A DNA stretch of 64,000 bases from Deefgea rivuli DSM 18356 (GCF_000620145.1 NZ_KK211081.1:434028-498027), one strand, 5' to 3'. Counted from the first letter of the stretch, positions 36,815 to 46,726 are shown. Program-made: numbers and translations. The notes: generated from the sequence alone by a model not told the origin.

Positions 36815-38530
36815 TCAAACGGCTTGTGGTGCGTAATAAACTTCAACTTCATTACCAATGCCAATGTAATTGACACGCAAAGCTAAAGCTTTAACTAATG
36901 CAATGCCCCGCCCAAACGAGTACAGGGGGTGAGGAGCGTCCAGACTAGATTTCGACCAATTAAAACCTGGGCCACTGTCTTTAACACGAATCCGTAAGAC
37001 CTCCTGACCGTGCAGCATAACGCCCATCAAATCAATCTCGATCCGGCCTTCTTGCAATTCAAGTAGCCGCTTGGAACGCTCAAGCAAATAATATTCCATA
37101 CCGTCTGGATTTAATTTTATATCGGAATCCATTCCCAGTAAGCCGTGATCTACGGCATTCAAAAACAACTCAGTCAGAATCAAGAACACATCCGACTGTG
37201 AACTTGCTAAAGATTTAATCTCTTTCACAAAGGTCATCATGAAAGGGATCGTATTCACGTATCTTAATTCATCAGCAGTGAGCACCAGACTATAACGCCA
37301 CGTACTTTCATTACCAGTCGCAAAATCCGCCGTTAATAACTGGCTGATATCCTGAGTTGCTGGATTAGCAACACGAATATCTCGCTGACTATTACCACCA
37401 AAACCAGCCAGCACCAGCGAAACATCATCATGATGCTTTTCTTGCTGCAAGAATTCGGCAAATTCATGCTGAAAGCAGTCAATAGGCTTGAGTGTTAAAT
37501 TACTTTGCAGTACATCAAGCAAGCGCGTCACACCAAACTCTTCGCCCTGTGCATTTCTGGCCTCAACCAAACCGTCAGAATACGCTACTACAAAACCTGC
37601 ACCATTCGAATAAAACCGCTCTGGTGCAAAATCCATGGAGTGCGAAGGAACAATCCCCAGGGGCAGATTTTTTGAACGACACTCAAACACCACCTCGCCT
37701 TGGTCATTGAGCAAATACACCATCGGCATGCCGCCATTCCAGACTTCGATACAACCAGTCGTCTCATCAATTGAAATAAGGGTGACACAAACGAAACGGC
37801 CAACTGGCAGCACTTGGCGAACTTTGTCGTTCATTTCCAGCAAAATATCGCTGATCGCATAACCTTTTTCAGTCATGCTGTAAAACGGCTGAGTCAGTGG
37901 CAACACATTCAATGCTGCGGTCAAACCATGCCCAATCCCATCGGCCAACATCACATGCAATGCTTGACCCGGCGTACGAGCAGATGCAATCAAGTCCCCA
38001 GACAGACTTTCTGCCGGAGACAATAAATACTGTAGTTGAGGATCAGATAAGCGCTCAGAATTGACGAGTTGCTCCATCAAATGACGCACAACTCGTTTCT
38101 CTTCCTCAGCATTCTCGTAATAATCCGCCAGTCGCTCGGATTGTTCGCGTACTTTCCGATTCAGTTCGAGCGTCCGCCCGAATGCTTTTAGCTTGGCTTC
38201 TAGAACCCGGAAATTAACCGGTTTGTTGATGTAATCATCAGCACCGCGTTCAATGGCATCGGCTAAGGCGTTTTCCTCGCCAACCCCCGTCACAAAGACA
38301 ATCGGTACCCAGCGCTCTCCCGATTCTTCTTTAATCAAGATAGCCGCTTCTGGCCCTGTCATGATCGGCATCATGACATCCATTAATACTAAATCAGGCT
38401 GTTCTAAACGACATTGCTCTACCGCATCACGGCCATTCCTCGCCAAAACTGCGCGATGCCCCAAAGCTTCGACAAAGCGCGAAATTAGCAACAGAATGGC
38501 TTCTGTATCGTCAACAACCAAAATTTTCAT
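36815..38530 (-). CDS. HsbR-like response regulator with PP2C phosphatase and anti-sigma-type kinase
   Basis: 571 residues: receiver (KILVVDDTEAILLLISRFVE, phospho-Asp51 in LVLMDVMMPIMTG), coiled linker, SpoIIE-type PP2C phosphatase (VMLADGIGHGLTAALNV, VVAYSDGLVEARNAQGEEFG, HHDDVSLVLAGFG) and a C-terminal HATPase resembling RsbW-type serine kinases (ILTELFLNAVDHGLLGMDS, VKDSGPGFNW). The same domain order is known for HsbR of Pseudomonas aeruginosa, which sets the phosphorylation state of HsbA to balance FlgM/sigma-28-dependent swimming and c-di-GMP. The STAS partner is directly upstream (7 bp). Confidence 0.9.
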   Translation of the reverse strand: MKILVVDDTEAILLLISRFVEALGHRAVLARNGRDAVEQCRLEQPDLVLMDVMMPIMTGPEAAILIKEESGERWVPIVFVTGVGEENALADAIERGADDYINKPVNFRVLEAKLKAFGRTLELNRKVREQSERLADYYENAEEEKRVVRHLMEQLVNSERLSDPQLQYLLSPAESLSGDLIASARTPGQALHVMLADGIGHGLTAALNVLPLTQPFYSMTEKGYAISDILLEMNDKVRQVLPVGRFVCVTLISIDETTGCIEVWNGGMPMVYLLNDQGEVVFECRSKNLPLGIVPSHSMDFAPERFYSNGAGFVVAYSDGLVEARNAQGEEFGVTRLLDVLQSNLTLKPIDCFQHEFAEFLQQEKHHDDVSLVLAGFGGNSQRDIRVANPATQDISQLLTADFATGNESTWRYSLVLTADELRYVNTIPFMMTFVKEIKSLASSQSDVFLILTELFLNAVDHGLLGMDSDIKLNPDGMEYYLLERSKRLLELQEGRIEIDLMGVMLHGQEVLRIRVKDSGPGFNWSKSSLDAPHPLYSFGRGIALVKALALRVNYIGIGNEVEVYYAPQAV

Positions 38531-38537
38531 TACAAAA

Positions 38538-38843
38538 CTACCTAATCGTGAAAATTTTACCGAAGCAGGCGATTTCCAAAACCTGTTTTACCGTGTCACG
38601 GCAATTAACTAATGCCAGACTCTTACTTGCAGCAGAAATTTTCTCTTTCAGCAATAACAACATCCCTAGCGCAGAGCTATCCAAATAATTCACATTTTGG
38701 AAATCGACTAAAACTTCCTTGATCTCCGGATTCGCAATCAGCGTCTCGCACACCTGACGAAACTCTCTGTGCGCACTAAAATCAAACTGCCCCGACAAAA
38801 TGACGCGGCCAACATTACCCTCAATCTGCACGGTAGGTGTCAT
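38538..38843 (-). CDS. STAS-domain anti-sigma factor antagonist, HsbA-like
   Basis: 101 residues, single STAS domain. The phosphorylatable serine lies in NYLDSSALGML (Ser56 directly after Asp55), matching the position reported for HsbA. Strand/helix order VGRVILSGQFDFSAH, VLVDFQNVNYLD and SLALVNCRDTVKQVL is typical. It is the predicted substrate and switch of the adjacent PP2C/kinase protein and probably binds FlgM or a similar anti-sigma factor; that partner is not in the window. Confidence 0.9.
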   Translation of the reverse strand: MTPTVQIEGNVGRVILSGQFDFSAHREFRQVCETLIANPEIKEVLVDFQNVNYLDSSALGMLLLLKEKISAASKSLALVNCRDTVKQVLEIACFGKIFTIR

Positions 38844-38926
38844 ACGTAATTAACCCTATTATCTTTTAGTAAATTGATCTCGGTACGACCGAAAAACTAG
38901 CACTTTGCCAAATCTAACGATCACTC

Positions 38927-40102
38927 TCACACCTTAGTTGCCGCTGTCGCCAGTGGCAAGCAAATCTTAAAGGAACTCCCCAAATCTAGCTTAGATTCAA
39001 CACTTATATCCCCGCCGTATGAAGAAACCAAATTTCGTACGATAGCCAACCCTAAACCAGTCCCATCCTTACGCGTCGTAAAAAAAGGTTCAAACAGCCG
39101 CGATCGCACGTCCTCTGCCATGCCACATCCCAAATCTTTAATTTCAATCGACAGGAATGAATCATCTTTTAGCACTTCACATAAAACTTTTTGTCCTGGA
39201 TGAGAAGCCAGTAACGCATTCTCAAAGATATTTGCCAAGCAGCCAGAAAACTCGCGCGCATTCACTTTCCCCCAGATAGGCTCGCTTGGTTCAACAATTG
39301 TTAAACATACATTTTTTTGTTCAAATTGTGGCAAAACATGCTGCACAGCATCCTGAATGACACAACGAATATCTAACAACTCGGTTAACTGCTGCTGACC
39401 ACGGACAAACCTCAACATATTTTGGATGAGCACCTCTAAATGCCGCAAACGATCGAGTGATTTTTGTGCAAATCGAACACGATCATCCTCGGCCAAATTA
39501 GGCCGAACCAAGTGCCCGTTGTAAAGCAAGGCAGTCGATAATGGGGTTCTCAATTGATGCGCTAAACCCGCCGCCATCTCCCCCATGGCGGCCAAACGTT
39601 CATGCCGAGCGAGCGCGCTACGCATCTCATGTGCCAAACTAACATCATGCAGTAATACCAGACGTACCTGCTCTTCAGGAACATCAACCTCTTCCAGTAA
39701 AAAATACGATATTTCATCAGCATATCGATATTCGGAAACACCAGGCTCGTCACTGAGCTGCATGTGCTCCGCAACGATGTGTGGCCAGTTAAAGCCAACA
39801 TCATCACGACGTAATAATTTTTTCGCGGCAGTATTTTGTGCTAAAACTCGCCCCAAAGAATCCAGCTCAAGCACTCCAGCAGGCAGACAATCTAATAACA
39901 AACGCAAACGACGGGAAAGTGCTGATTTTTCATCAAATTCACGGCGTAAATTCCCATTAGCAACCTCAAGCTGCTCAGTTAGCGTACTCACTTGCCCCTG
40001 CAAGTCAGCATATGCCAGCGACAATTGCTCCGAAGCCGCAGTAAACAAGGCAAACGCTTCTTCCAGATTTCGTGGATCAATCACTTCATCCTGCGTACTC
40101 AT
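38927..40102 (-). CDS. flrB: Flagellar sensor histidine kinase, FlrB/FleS type
   Basis: 391 residues, no membrane segment. A PAS domain (about 60-165; LLDCLPAGVLELDSLGRVLA) precedes a histidine kinase core with H-box RLAAMGEMAAGLAHQLRTPL, N-box IFENALLASHPG, and G boxes EIKDLGCGM and GTGLGLAIVRNLV. The H-box wording AHQLRTPLSTALLY is characteristic of FlrB/FleS/AtoS-like kinases of polar flagella. MSTQDE (40102) with AAGGA upstream is a better start than 40123. Its expected partner FlrC is encoded 10 kb downstream, separated by the hsb and che genes. Confidence 0.88.
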   Translation of the reverse strand: MSTQDEVIDPRNLEEAFALFTAASEQLSLAYADLQGQVSTLTEQLEVANGNLRREFDEKSALSRRLRLLLDCLPAGVLELDSLGRVLAQNTAAKKLLRRDDVGFNWPHIVAEHMQLSDEPGVSEYRYADEISYFLLEEVDVPEEQVRLVLLHDVSLAHEMRSALARHERLAAMGEMAAGLAHQLRTPLSTALLYNGHLVRPNLAEDDRVRFAQKSLDRLRHLEVLIQNMLRFVRGQQQLTELLDIRCVIQDAVQHVLPQFEQKNVCLTIVEPSEPIWGKVNAREFSGCLANIFENALLASHPGQKVLCEVLKDDSFLSIEIKDLGCGMAEDVRSRLFEPFFTTRKDGTGLGLAIVRNLVSSYGGDISVESKLDLGSSFKICLPLATAATKV

Positions 40103-40235
40103 AAAGAACTGTCCTTGTTGCATTCATAAATATGGATTATAAAGATTTCACATTGCACCAATTCAAAGATGCGCCAGCTTATCGAGCTAGAACCTTAAAA
40201 AACAATCACTTTGCAAAAAAAAATGTTTTTAGCGC

Positions 40236-40262
40236 TATATATTTGTAATCCAAGGCCGATAA
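40236..40262 (+). promoter_or_regulatory. Sigma-28 (FliA)-like promoter for the cheV operon
   Basis: A perfect GCCGATAA -10 element (40255-40262) lies 15 bases after TATA (40236-40239), one mismatch from the TAAA -35 core. The cheV start codon is 40 bp downstream. This would place the plus-strand chemotaxis genes in the late flagellar class. Confidence 0.75.
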
Positions 40263-40302
40263 TGCAGTATTCAATTCACCCTTAGCCGCTTGGAGTAGAG
40301 TC

Positions 40303-41253
40303 GTGTCAGACCTTCTAAAAAATATCGACGCCCGTACCAAATTGGCAGGGACCAACAAATTAGAGATTTTGCTCTTTACCCTAGGACTTGATCAAAGATC
40401 AGGCCGCAGAGAGACGTTCGGAATTAACGTATTTAAAGTTCGTGAAGTGATGCGAACTCCCGAAATTACGCAAGCCCCCGATATGCCTTCATCTGTCGAA
40501 GGGATGGTGAGCTTGCGCGGGGTCTTAGTTCCCGTAATTGATCTTGCCAAATACGCCGGCATTGTCACAGAAAGTAAGCCCGAAATTATGGTTGTTTCTG
40601 AATATAACGGCCACACTCAAGGTTTTTTAGTTGAGGCTGTAGACACAATTTTGCGCCTTGATTGGTCTGTTATGCGGGTACCGCCCGATATGCTAACCAT
40701 GCAAATGGGTGGTTTAGTTACGGCGGTCACAGAACTCGAAAGCGGCAAGCTAGTCATGATGCTCGATGTTGAGAAAGTCCTAGCTGAAACAACCCAAAAG
40801 AGCAGCACCATTGATACAGCGGCAGTGGTTAGTGATGCGAGCATCAGCCACAAAACCGTATTTTTTGCCGATGATTCGCTAGTCGCACGTAGCCAAATTG
40901 AGCAAACATTAGACGCAATGAATGTACATCACATGCATGCGATTAACGGTAAGCGAGCCTGGGATGAACTGCTAAAACTTGCAAAATCAGCAGAACTCCA
41001 AGGCAAAATGGTCAAAGATTTGGTGCATTTGGTCTTGACCGATGTTGAGATGCCTGAAATGGATGGCTATATGCTAACCAAGCAAATCAAAAGCGATCCT
41101 CGATTTGTAGGTATTCCGGTGCTGATGCACTCATCACTTTCTGGACTTTCAAACCAAAAATTAGGTCAGTCCGTCGGTGTTGATGGTTACGTTGCAAAAT
41201 TCGAGCCGCACAAGCTTTCAGAAAGTATTATGAATTTTTTGCGTCGCGAATAA
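40303..41253 (+). CDS. cheV: Chemotaxis coupling/receiver protein CheV (first copy)
   Basis: 316 residues: a CheW domain (LLFTLGLDQRSGRRETFGIN, VEGMVSLRGVLVPVIDLAK) followed by a receiver (TVFFADDSLVARSQIEQTLD, phospho-Asp in LVLTDVEMPEMDGYML, Lys in YVAKFEPHKL). CheV can replace CheW and tune CheA by phosphorylation. GTG start with GGAG six bases upstream. First gene after the sigma-28-like promoter. Confidence 0.96.
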   Translation: MSDLLKNIDARTKLAGTNKLEILLFTLGLDQRSGRRETFGINVFKVREVMRTPEITQAPDMPSSVEGMVSLRGVLVPVIDLAKYAGIVTESKPEIMVVSEYNGHTQGFLVEAVDTILRLDWSVMRVPPDMLTMQMGGLVTAVTELESGKLVMMLDVEKVLAETTQKSSTIDTAAVVSDASISHKTVFFADDSLVARSQIEQTLDAMNVHHMHAINGKRAWDELLKLAKSAELQGKMVKDLVHLVLTDVEMPEMDGYMLTKQIKSDPRFVGIPVLMHSSLSGLSNQKLGQSVGVDGYVAKFEPHKLSESIMNFLRRE

Positions 41254-41286
41254 ATTCTGCGAGACAAGTACAAAAAGAGGTTACTC

Positions 41287-42234
41287 ATGAGCAAGCCACC
41301 ACAAGCTAATTTACTTGATACTGTCGATGCACGCACCAAGCTGGCGGGCTCCAACAAAATGGAAATTTTGCTATTTTCATTAGGAACTCGAGAAATTTTT
41401 GGCATCAATGTGTTTAAAGTTCGTGAGGTTTCACAAACACCAAAAATTACTAAAACGCCTAATATGCCGCACGGCGTAGAAGGTGTTTTATCTCTACGCG
41501 GGAATATTATTCCCGTTATTTCACTCGCCCGCTTTATTGCAACCCACGAAGAACCCGCTAGCGATGCAACTAGCACCATGATTGTGACGGAGTTTTCAAA
41601 ACACACGCAAGCCTTCCTAGTGCACGATGTAGATCGGATTATCCGCGTTGACTGGGACAAAGTTCGCGCACCTGAAACCATGCTCGCCGGCAATCAAGCC
41701 TTGATTACTGCAATTACTGAATTACCAGATGGCAAACTCGTGTCTATCTTAGATGTAGAGCAAATTTTGGCAACCGTGATTGGTGAACCAATCATTCCCG
41801 ACCTACCCCCAACGACGATCCATCCAGACACCTTTATGTTTTTTGTTGACGACTCTATGGTGGCAAGGAAAGAGATTATTAGCGTTCTCGACAAGATTGG
41901 CATCAAATACCATCAAGCTAATAATGGCAAAGAAGCGTGGGATAAACTGCAAAACTTAGCAAATCGTGCAGCTCATGATGGCGAAAACTTGCGAGACAAA
42001 CTAAAATTAATATTAGTAGATGCTGAAATGCCGGAAATGGATGGCTATGTACTAACAAAACACATTAAGTCAGATCACCGATTTAAAGGCATACCAGTCG
42101 TTATGCATTCGTCATTATCATCGAATGCCAATCGCGCCATGGGTGCAAGTGTTGGTGTTGATGCCTATGTTGCAAAATTTGACGCATTGATATTAGCAGA
42201 CACGCTGTCCCCTATGTTGAGTAGCCAAAGCTAG
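41287..42234 (+). CDS. cheV: Chemotaxis coupling/receiver protein CheV (second copy)
   Basis: 315 residues, a close paralogue of the preceding gene; the first 30 residues nearly coincide (DARTKLAGSNKMEILLFSLG). CheW domain (VEGVLSLRGNIIPVISLAR) and receiver (MFFVDDSMVARKEIISVLD, phospho-Asp in LILVDAEMPEMDGYVL). The Arg-rich insert present in copy one (DQRSGRR) is missing here, so the two may couple to different receptors. 33 bp after the first copy. Confidence 0.95.
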   Translation: MSKPPQANLLDTVDARTKLAGSNKMEILLFSLGTREIFGINVFKVREVSQTPKITKTPNMPHGVEGVLSLRGNIIPVISLARFIATHEEPASDATSTMIVTEFSKHTQAFLVHDVDRIIRVDWDKVRAPETMLAGNQALITAITELPDGKLVSILDVEQILATVIGEPIIPDLPPTTIHPDTFMFFVDDSMVARKEIISVLDKIGIKYHQANNGKEAWDKLQNLANRAAHDGENLRDKLKLILVDAEMPEMDGYVLTKHIKSDHRFKGIPVVMHSSLSSNANRAMGASVGVDAYVAKFDALILADTLSPMLSSQS

Positions 42235-42302
42235 CTCGACTTATCGTAATACATTTTATTTTGCGCGTTTATCAATTGTGATAAAGCAACTGGAGTTAAG
42301 TT

Positions 42303-42692
42303 ATGGCAGATCAGAACATGCGTTTTCTCGTGGTGGATGATTTTTCCACTATGCGTCGCATCGTCCGGAATCTTCTAAAAGAGCTTGGTTTCACCAATGT
42401 GGATGAAGCAGAAGATGGGCAAGTCGCGCTGCACAAATTAAAAAACGGCCAATTTGAGTTCGTCGTAACCGATTGGAATATGCCTAATATGACGGGCATT
42501 GAACTATTGAGAGCGATTCGAGCAGATGCCCAATTAAAGCACCTTCCAGTTTTAATGGTTACAGCTGAGGCTAAAAAGGAAAACATCATCGAAGCAGCAA
42601 CTGCAGGCGCTAGTGGTTATGTGGTGAAGCCTTTTACAGCCGCCACACTCGATGAGAAGCTAAAGAAAATTTTCGCTAATATGGCCAAGTAA
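42303..42692 (+). CDS. cheY: Chemotaxis response regulator CheY (flagellar type)
   Basis: 129 residues with the classical flagellar CheY wording: [20 protein letters not shown], phospho-Asp in [13 protein letters not shown], Thr in [12 protein letters not shown] and Lys in [10 protein letters not shown]. Phosphorylated CheY binds FliM and switches rotation. Immediately followed by cheZ, as in motor-controlling che operons, so this rather than the copy at 35893 is probably the motor CheY. AACTGGAG precedes the ATG. Confidence 0.96.
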   Translation: MADQNMRFLVVDDFSTMRRIVRNLLKELGFTNVDEAEDGQVALHKLKNGQFEFVVTDWNMPNMTGIELLRAIRADAQLKHLPVLMVTAEAKKENIIEAATAGASGYVVKPFTAATLDEKLKKIFANMAK

Positions 42693-42729
42693 TTTTCAGC
42701 GAATCAACATATAAAAAGCAGGAGGCACT

Positions 42730-43479
42730 GTGAGCGATAATGCATTAAATAACGGGGATTCACCCGACCTTGAAGCGCTGTTTGATAGCATAGTTCAATC
42801 TAATTCTACTGATGTAGAAATACTAGAATCCGCTGCCCAGCCGCCTTCAGAACAACGTTCTGCGATGGATGAGCCTGCAAAATCAATGTTCTCACACATC
42901 GGGCAGATCACAAGAAAGCTGCACGATACCCTGCGCGAACTTGGCCTAGATAAATCTCTTGAATCTGCTGCGGCGTCTATTCCCGACGCCCGCGACCGAC
43001 TATCTTACGTCGCAACCATGACTGAGCAAGCTGCAGAGCGCACATTAAATGCTCTCGACGTGGCAAAACCATTGCAAGACAGCATCACTGATAATTCAAA
43101 ACGCTTATCAATCCAATGGGATAAATTTTATAAACACGAACTCAGTGTTGACGACTTCAAAAAACTGGTTGAACAAACACATTCTCATTTGAAAACCACT
43201 GCACAGCAATCTGAGCAAGTTAGTACTCAAATGCTTGAAATTATGATGGCCCAAGACTTTCAAGATTTGACAGGACAAGTCATTAAGCGGGTATTAAGCA
43301 TGGCAAAAGATATGGAAAGTCATTTGCTTGATTTTCTATTGATGTTTAGTCCTCAAGGTGCGGTGAAAGTTGATGATGCCAGCCTATTGAATGGGCCTGT
43401 TGTGAGTACAGAAGGTCGAACTGATATTGTTACTAACCAAGAGCAAGTTGATGACTTGCTGGAAAGCCTCGGATTCTGA
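42730..43479 (+). CDS. cheZ: CheY-phosphate phosphatase CheZ
   Basis: 249 residues. The active-site helix MMAQDFQDLTGQVIKRVL contains the catalytic Gln, and the C-terminus QVDDLLESLGF is the CheY-binding tail. The N-terminal helices form the dimeric hairpin. GTG start with GGAGG upstream. Only one cheZ is present although there are two CheA/CheY sets. Confidence 0.95.
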   Translation: MSDNALNNGDSPDLEALFDSIVQSNSTDVEILESAAQPPSEQRSAMDEPAKSMFSHIGQITRKLHDTLRELGLDKSLESAAASIPDARDRLSYVATMTEQAAERTLNALDVAKPLQDSITDNSKRLSIQWDKFYKHELSVDDFKKLVEQTHSHLKTTAQQSEQVSTQMLEIMMAQDFQDLTGQVIKRVLSMAKDMESHLLDFLLMFSPQGAVKVDDASLLNGPVVSTEGRTDIVTNQEQVDDLLESLGF

Positions 43480-43506
43480 GCTCTTCCTGCATAAAAGGGG
43501 TACACC

Positions 43507-45438
43507 ATGAGTGTTTTCGGCGGAATGGAAGACCTGCTGCAGGACTTCTTAACAGAATCTTCAGAGCTTCTATCTGAAGTTGATAATAAACTTGTTGAGC
43601 TAGAAAAACGCCCCGATGACAAGGCGCTTTTAAATGATATTTTCCGTGGCTTTCACACAATTAAAGGCGGGGCAGGCTTTTTAAATGTTGATGCGATGGT
43701 GAGTTTATGCCATAGAACTGAAAACCTATTCGACAAACTTCGCAATGCAGAACTCAAGCTTGATCCAGAAATTATGGATGAAATCCTTGCTGCGACTGGC
43801 GTAGTGCGCGAAATGTTTGGTGAAATGTCACAAGGCCGCCAACCTGCAGCGGCAGACCCTGCGCTACTTCAAGCATTAGATGATGTACTCGAAGGAAGAA
43901 AAGCAAATACAGCCCCTCCTTCAGCTGTAACAGCTACAGCAAAAACAGATTCAATACCCGCAGTAACAGTTGCAGAAACAACATCATCCAATACAGAGCC
44001 GAATTGGCCTAACTTATATAACGCATTACTGGATGATGCTGAAGTCGTTACTACTCCATCTTTAATACCAACTCCTATCACAGTGGCCGAAGAAATCCAG
44101 CAAGAATCAGATGATGTCATCATTGCAGGCAGCGCTTTTTTAGAGCCAATGCAAAGTCTTAAACCTGCCCCCGCAGTAGCAAGCAATGTTCGTGCTCAAG
44201 CAAACACTCAGCAACTAGCGACTCAAGAAACCACCATCCGAATTGATACAGTTCGCCTAGATCAAGTACTTAACTTATCTGGCGAAATTGGACTAACGAA
44301 GAATCGCCTCACCACCCTCCGCGCAGATATTATGTCTGGAAAAATGGATGGTGTTACGCTCAAAGCACTAGACGAAGCTATTGGACAGCTAGATTTACTC
44401 GTTGGCGACCTGCAAAATGCAGTCATGAAGACTCGGATGCAGCCAATCGGACGCTTGTTCCAAAAATATCCGCGATTAGCACGAGATTTAGCTCGCCAAA
44501 TGGGCAAAGATGTTGAGCTTGTAATTACCGGTGAAGAAACCGAGCTAGACAAAACAATGCTGGAGGACTTAAACGATCCATTAGTCCATTTGGTTCGTAA
44601 TGCAGTCGATCATGGTGTTGAAACCACAGAAGAGCGCATTGCCAGTGGCAAGCCAGCGAAAGCAGTGGTTGAGTTAACTGCAACCCAAGTCGGCGATCAT
44701 ATTCGTATTGAAATTGTCGATGATGGCCGCGGCATGCGGCCTGATGTCATTCGACGCAAAGCAATTGAGAAAGGGCTGATTGATATTGAAACAGCCAATA
44801 GCTTGGATGATAAGCAAAGCTTGCAGCTTATTTTCCTGCCTGGCTTTTCTACCAAAGATCAGATCTCCAGCGTCTCAGGCCGCGGGGTCGGGATGGATGT
44901 CGTTAAAACGAATATCCAGAAACTCAATGGCAGAGTTGATATCCAGTCTGCTGTAGGTGAAGGTTCCCGTTTCACAATTTCATTGCCGCTGACCTTGGCA
45001 ATCCTGCCTGTTCTGGTTGTTAAAGTCTGTGACCAACCATTTGCTGTTCCGCTTGCAATGGTTCGGGAAATTATTACGATTCGCCAAGAACAGGTTCAAG
45101 AGGTCTCTGGGCGCGCAACCATTGTTGTTCGGGATGAAATCCTATCCGTCCGCTCCTTAGCTCACCTCATCGGCTGGAATGAAGTTCAGCTGCCTCAATT
45201 TGGCGTCTTGATGCAATCTGCAGAGCATTCATTTATCCTCGCTGTGGATAGCTTTATTGGCCGCGACGATGTGGTGATTAAACCACTACAGAATATTCGC
45301 CCGAAAGGCGTGGCAGGCGCAACATTATCCGGCGATGGCTCGATTGTACTCGTGCTCGACATGGAAGACTTGTTGGCCTCGGACACTGCAGATGCTGCGG
45401 CGATTAAGACATCCCGCTTTATCGAGCAATTTACTTGA
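43507..45438 (+). CDS. cheA: Chemotaxis histidine kinase CheA (second copy)
   Basis: 643 residues: Hpt with phospho-His50 in FRGFHTIKGGAGFLN, an acidic/Ala/Thr-rich variable region (about 130-240), dimerisation helices (VRLDQVLNLSGEIGLTKNRL), ATPase ([37 protein letters not shown]) and a CheW-like end (GDGSIVLVLDMEDLL). All catalytic boxes are intact. It differs clearly from the copy at 33749 in length and linker; it travels with cheV, cheY and cheZ but no separate cheW. Confidence 0.96.
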   Translation: MSVFGGMEDLLQDFLTESSELLSEVDNKLVELEKRPDDKALLNDIFRGFHTIKGGAGFLNVDAMVSLCHRTENLFDKLRNAELKLDPEIMDEILAATGVVREMFGEMSQGRQPAAADPALLQALDDVLEGRKANTAPPSAVTATAKTDSIPAVTVAETTSSNTEPNWPNLYNALLDDAEVVTTPSLIPTPITVAEEIQQESDDVIIAGSAFLEPMQSLKPAPAVASNVRAQANTQQLATQETTIRIDTVRLDQVLNLSGEIGLTKNRLTTLRADIMSGKMDGVTLKALDEAIGQLDLLVGDLQNAVMKTRMQPIGRLFQKYPRLARDLARQMGKDVELVITGEETELDKTMLEDLNDPLVHLVRNAVDHGVETTEERIASGKPAKAVVELTATQVGDHIRIEIVDDGRGMRPDVIRRKAIEKGLIDIETANSLDDKQSLQLIFLPGFSTKDQISSVSGRGVGMDVVKTNIQKLNGRVDIQSAVGEGSRFTISLPLTLAILPVLVVKVCDQPFAVPLAMVREIITIRQEQVQEVSGRATIVVRDEILSVRSLAHLIGWNEVQLPQFGVLMQSAEHSFILAVDSFIGRDDVVIKPLQNIRPKGVAGATLSGDGSIVLVLDMEDLLASDTADAAAIKTSRFIEQFT

Positions 45439-45505
45439 TAAGTTATTTGAAAAGATTAACGACAAACACTAACTTGGAGCATGGCTATACGCCTGTTACC
45501 CGAAT

Positions 45506-46726
45506 ATGACGCAAGAACATGCTTTTATTGGCCGCCAGCCCATTCTTAACCGGCAGCAGCAAATTATTGGTTACGAATTATTATTTCGTCTCAACAAAGA
45601 ATCAGTATCTGCTGAATTCTCTAGTGATATGCAAGCCGGTACAAATGTCTTAGTTAATACAATATCTAACATGGGAACCGATTGGCTAGTCGGCAGCAAA
45701 TTGGCATTTATTAATGTTGCCGAATCTATGCTCGAAAGTAATTTTCTTGAGCTTTTACAACCACAGCGCGTTGTTTTGGAAATTGTTGAAACGACACAGC
45801 CCAGTGCAGAACTATTAAATCGCCTACGCGATCTTCGTGCGCAAGGGTTTGGTATAGCCCTTGATGACTTTATTTTAACCCCACAAACAGCCCCAATGAT
45901 TGAGTTTGCGAATTATATCAAACTCGATATTCAACAACTTGGCATGGCGCAAGTACCTGCTTTATCGAAGGAATTACGCCGGCACCCTATTTTGCAAGTT
46001 GCAGAAAAAGTAGAAACCAAAGATGAATTTAAGCAATGCCTAGACATTGGCATGGACTGCTTTCAAGGCTATTATTTTGCTCACCCTGAAACACTATCAG
46101 CAAAAGTTATTAACCCTGGGTATGCCAACATTTTGCAGCTCTTGAATATGCTACGCAATAACGCAGAAATTCGGGATATTGAAAATGCACTAAAACGCGA
46201 TGTCGCTCTCTCATTCAAATTACTGCGCTACATCAACTCTGCTGGCTTTGGCCTGTCTTGTGAGATTCAATCCTTCCGGCATGCAGTAACGATTCTGGGC
46301 TATCAAAAACTCTATCGTTGGTTAACACTATTATTAGTCACAGCAGGCGCCGAAACAGGTAGCCCACCTGCACTTTTAAAAACAGCAGTCACGCGCGGGC
46401 GCTTAGTTGAACTATTAGGTGCTCACCTGCTTGATGGGCAAGATAAAGATAATCTTTTCATTGTTGGGATGTTCTCTTTACTTGACGTACTGCTTGATAT
46501 GCCAATGGACAAAATATTAGAAACACTGATTTTACCGGAATCGGTCAGTGATGCACTTATGGAACATAGTGGCATCTATGGCCCATTTTTAGAGCTTGCA
46601 GAGGCTTGCGAAGACCCTGAAATGGCAGAAGTGCCACGACTGTGTGAACAGCTGCAAATTACCCCAGATATGCTAAATCGCTCACATGTACAAGCCCTAA
46701 ACTGGGTTGAAGAGCTAGGCGTTTAA
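45506..46726 (+). CDS. EAL-HDOD protein (YuxH-like)
   Basis: 406 residues: EAL-type fold at the N-terminus (FIGRQPILNRQQQIIGYELL, FGIALDDFIL, YIKLDIQQLG) and HDOD domain at the C-terminus (DVALSFKLLRYINSAGFGL, FRHAVTILGYQKLYRWL). The catalytic EAL glutamate region reads GYELLFR and metal ligands look incomplete, as in the YuxH group, so c-di-GMP binding or protein interaction is more likely than hydrolysis. It ends the chemotaxis operon and no Shine-Dalgarno is evident at 45506. Confidence 0.88.
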   Translation: MTQEHAFIGRQPILNRQQQIIGYELLFRLNKESVSAEFSSDMQAGTNVLVNTISNMGTDWLVGSKLAFINVAESMLESNFLELLQPQRVVLEIVETTQPSAELLNRLRDLRAQGFGIALDDFILTPQTAPMIEFANYIKLDIQQLGMAQVPALSKELRRHPILQVAEKVETKDEFKQCLDIGMDCFQGYYFAHPETLSAKVINPGYANILQLLNMLRNNAEIRDIENALKRDVALSFKLLRYINSAGFGLSCEIQSFRHAVTILGYQKLYRWLTLLLVTAGAETGSPPALLKTAVTRGRLVELLGAHLLDGQDKDNLFIVGMFSLLDVLLDMPMDKILETLILPESVSDALMEHSGIYGPFLELAEACEDPEMAEVPRLCEQLQITPDMLNRSHVQALNWVEELGV

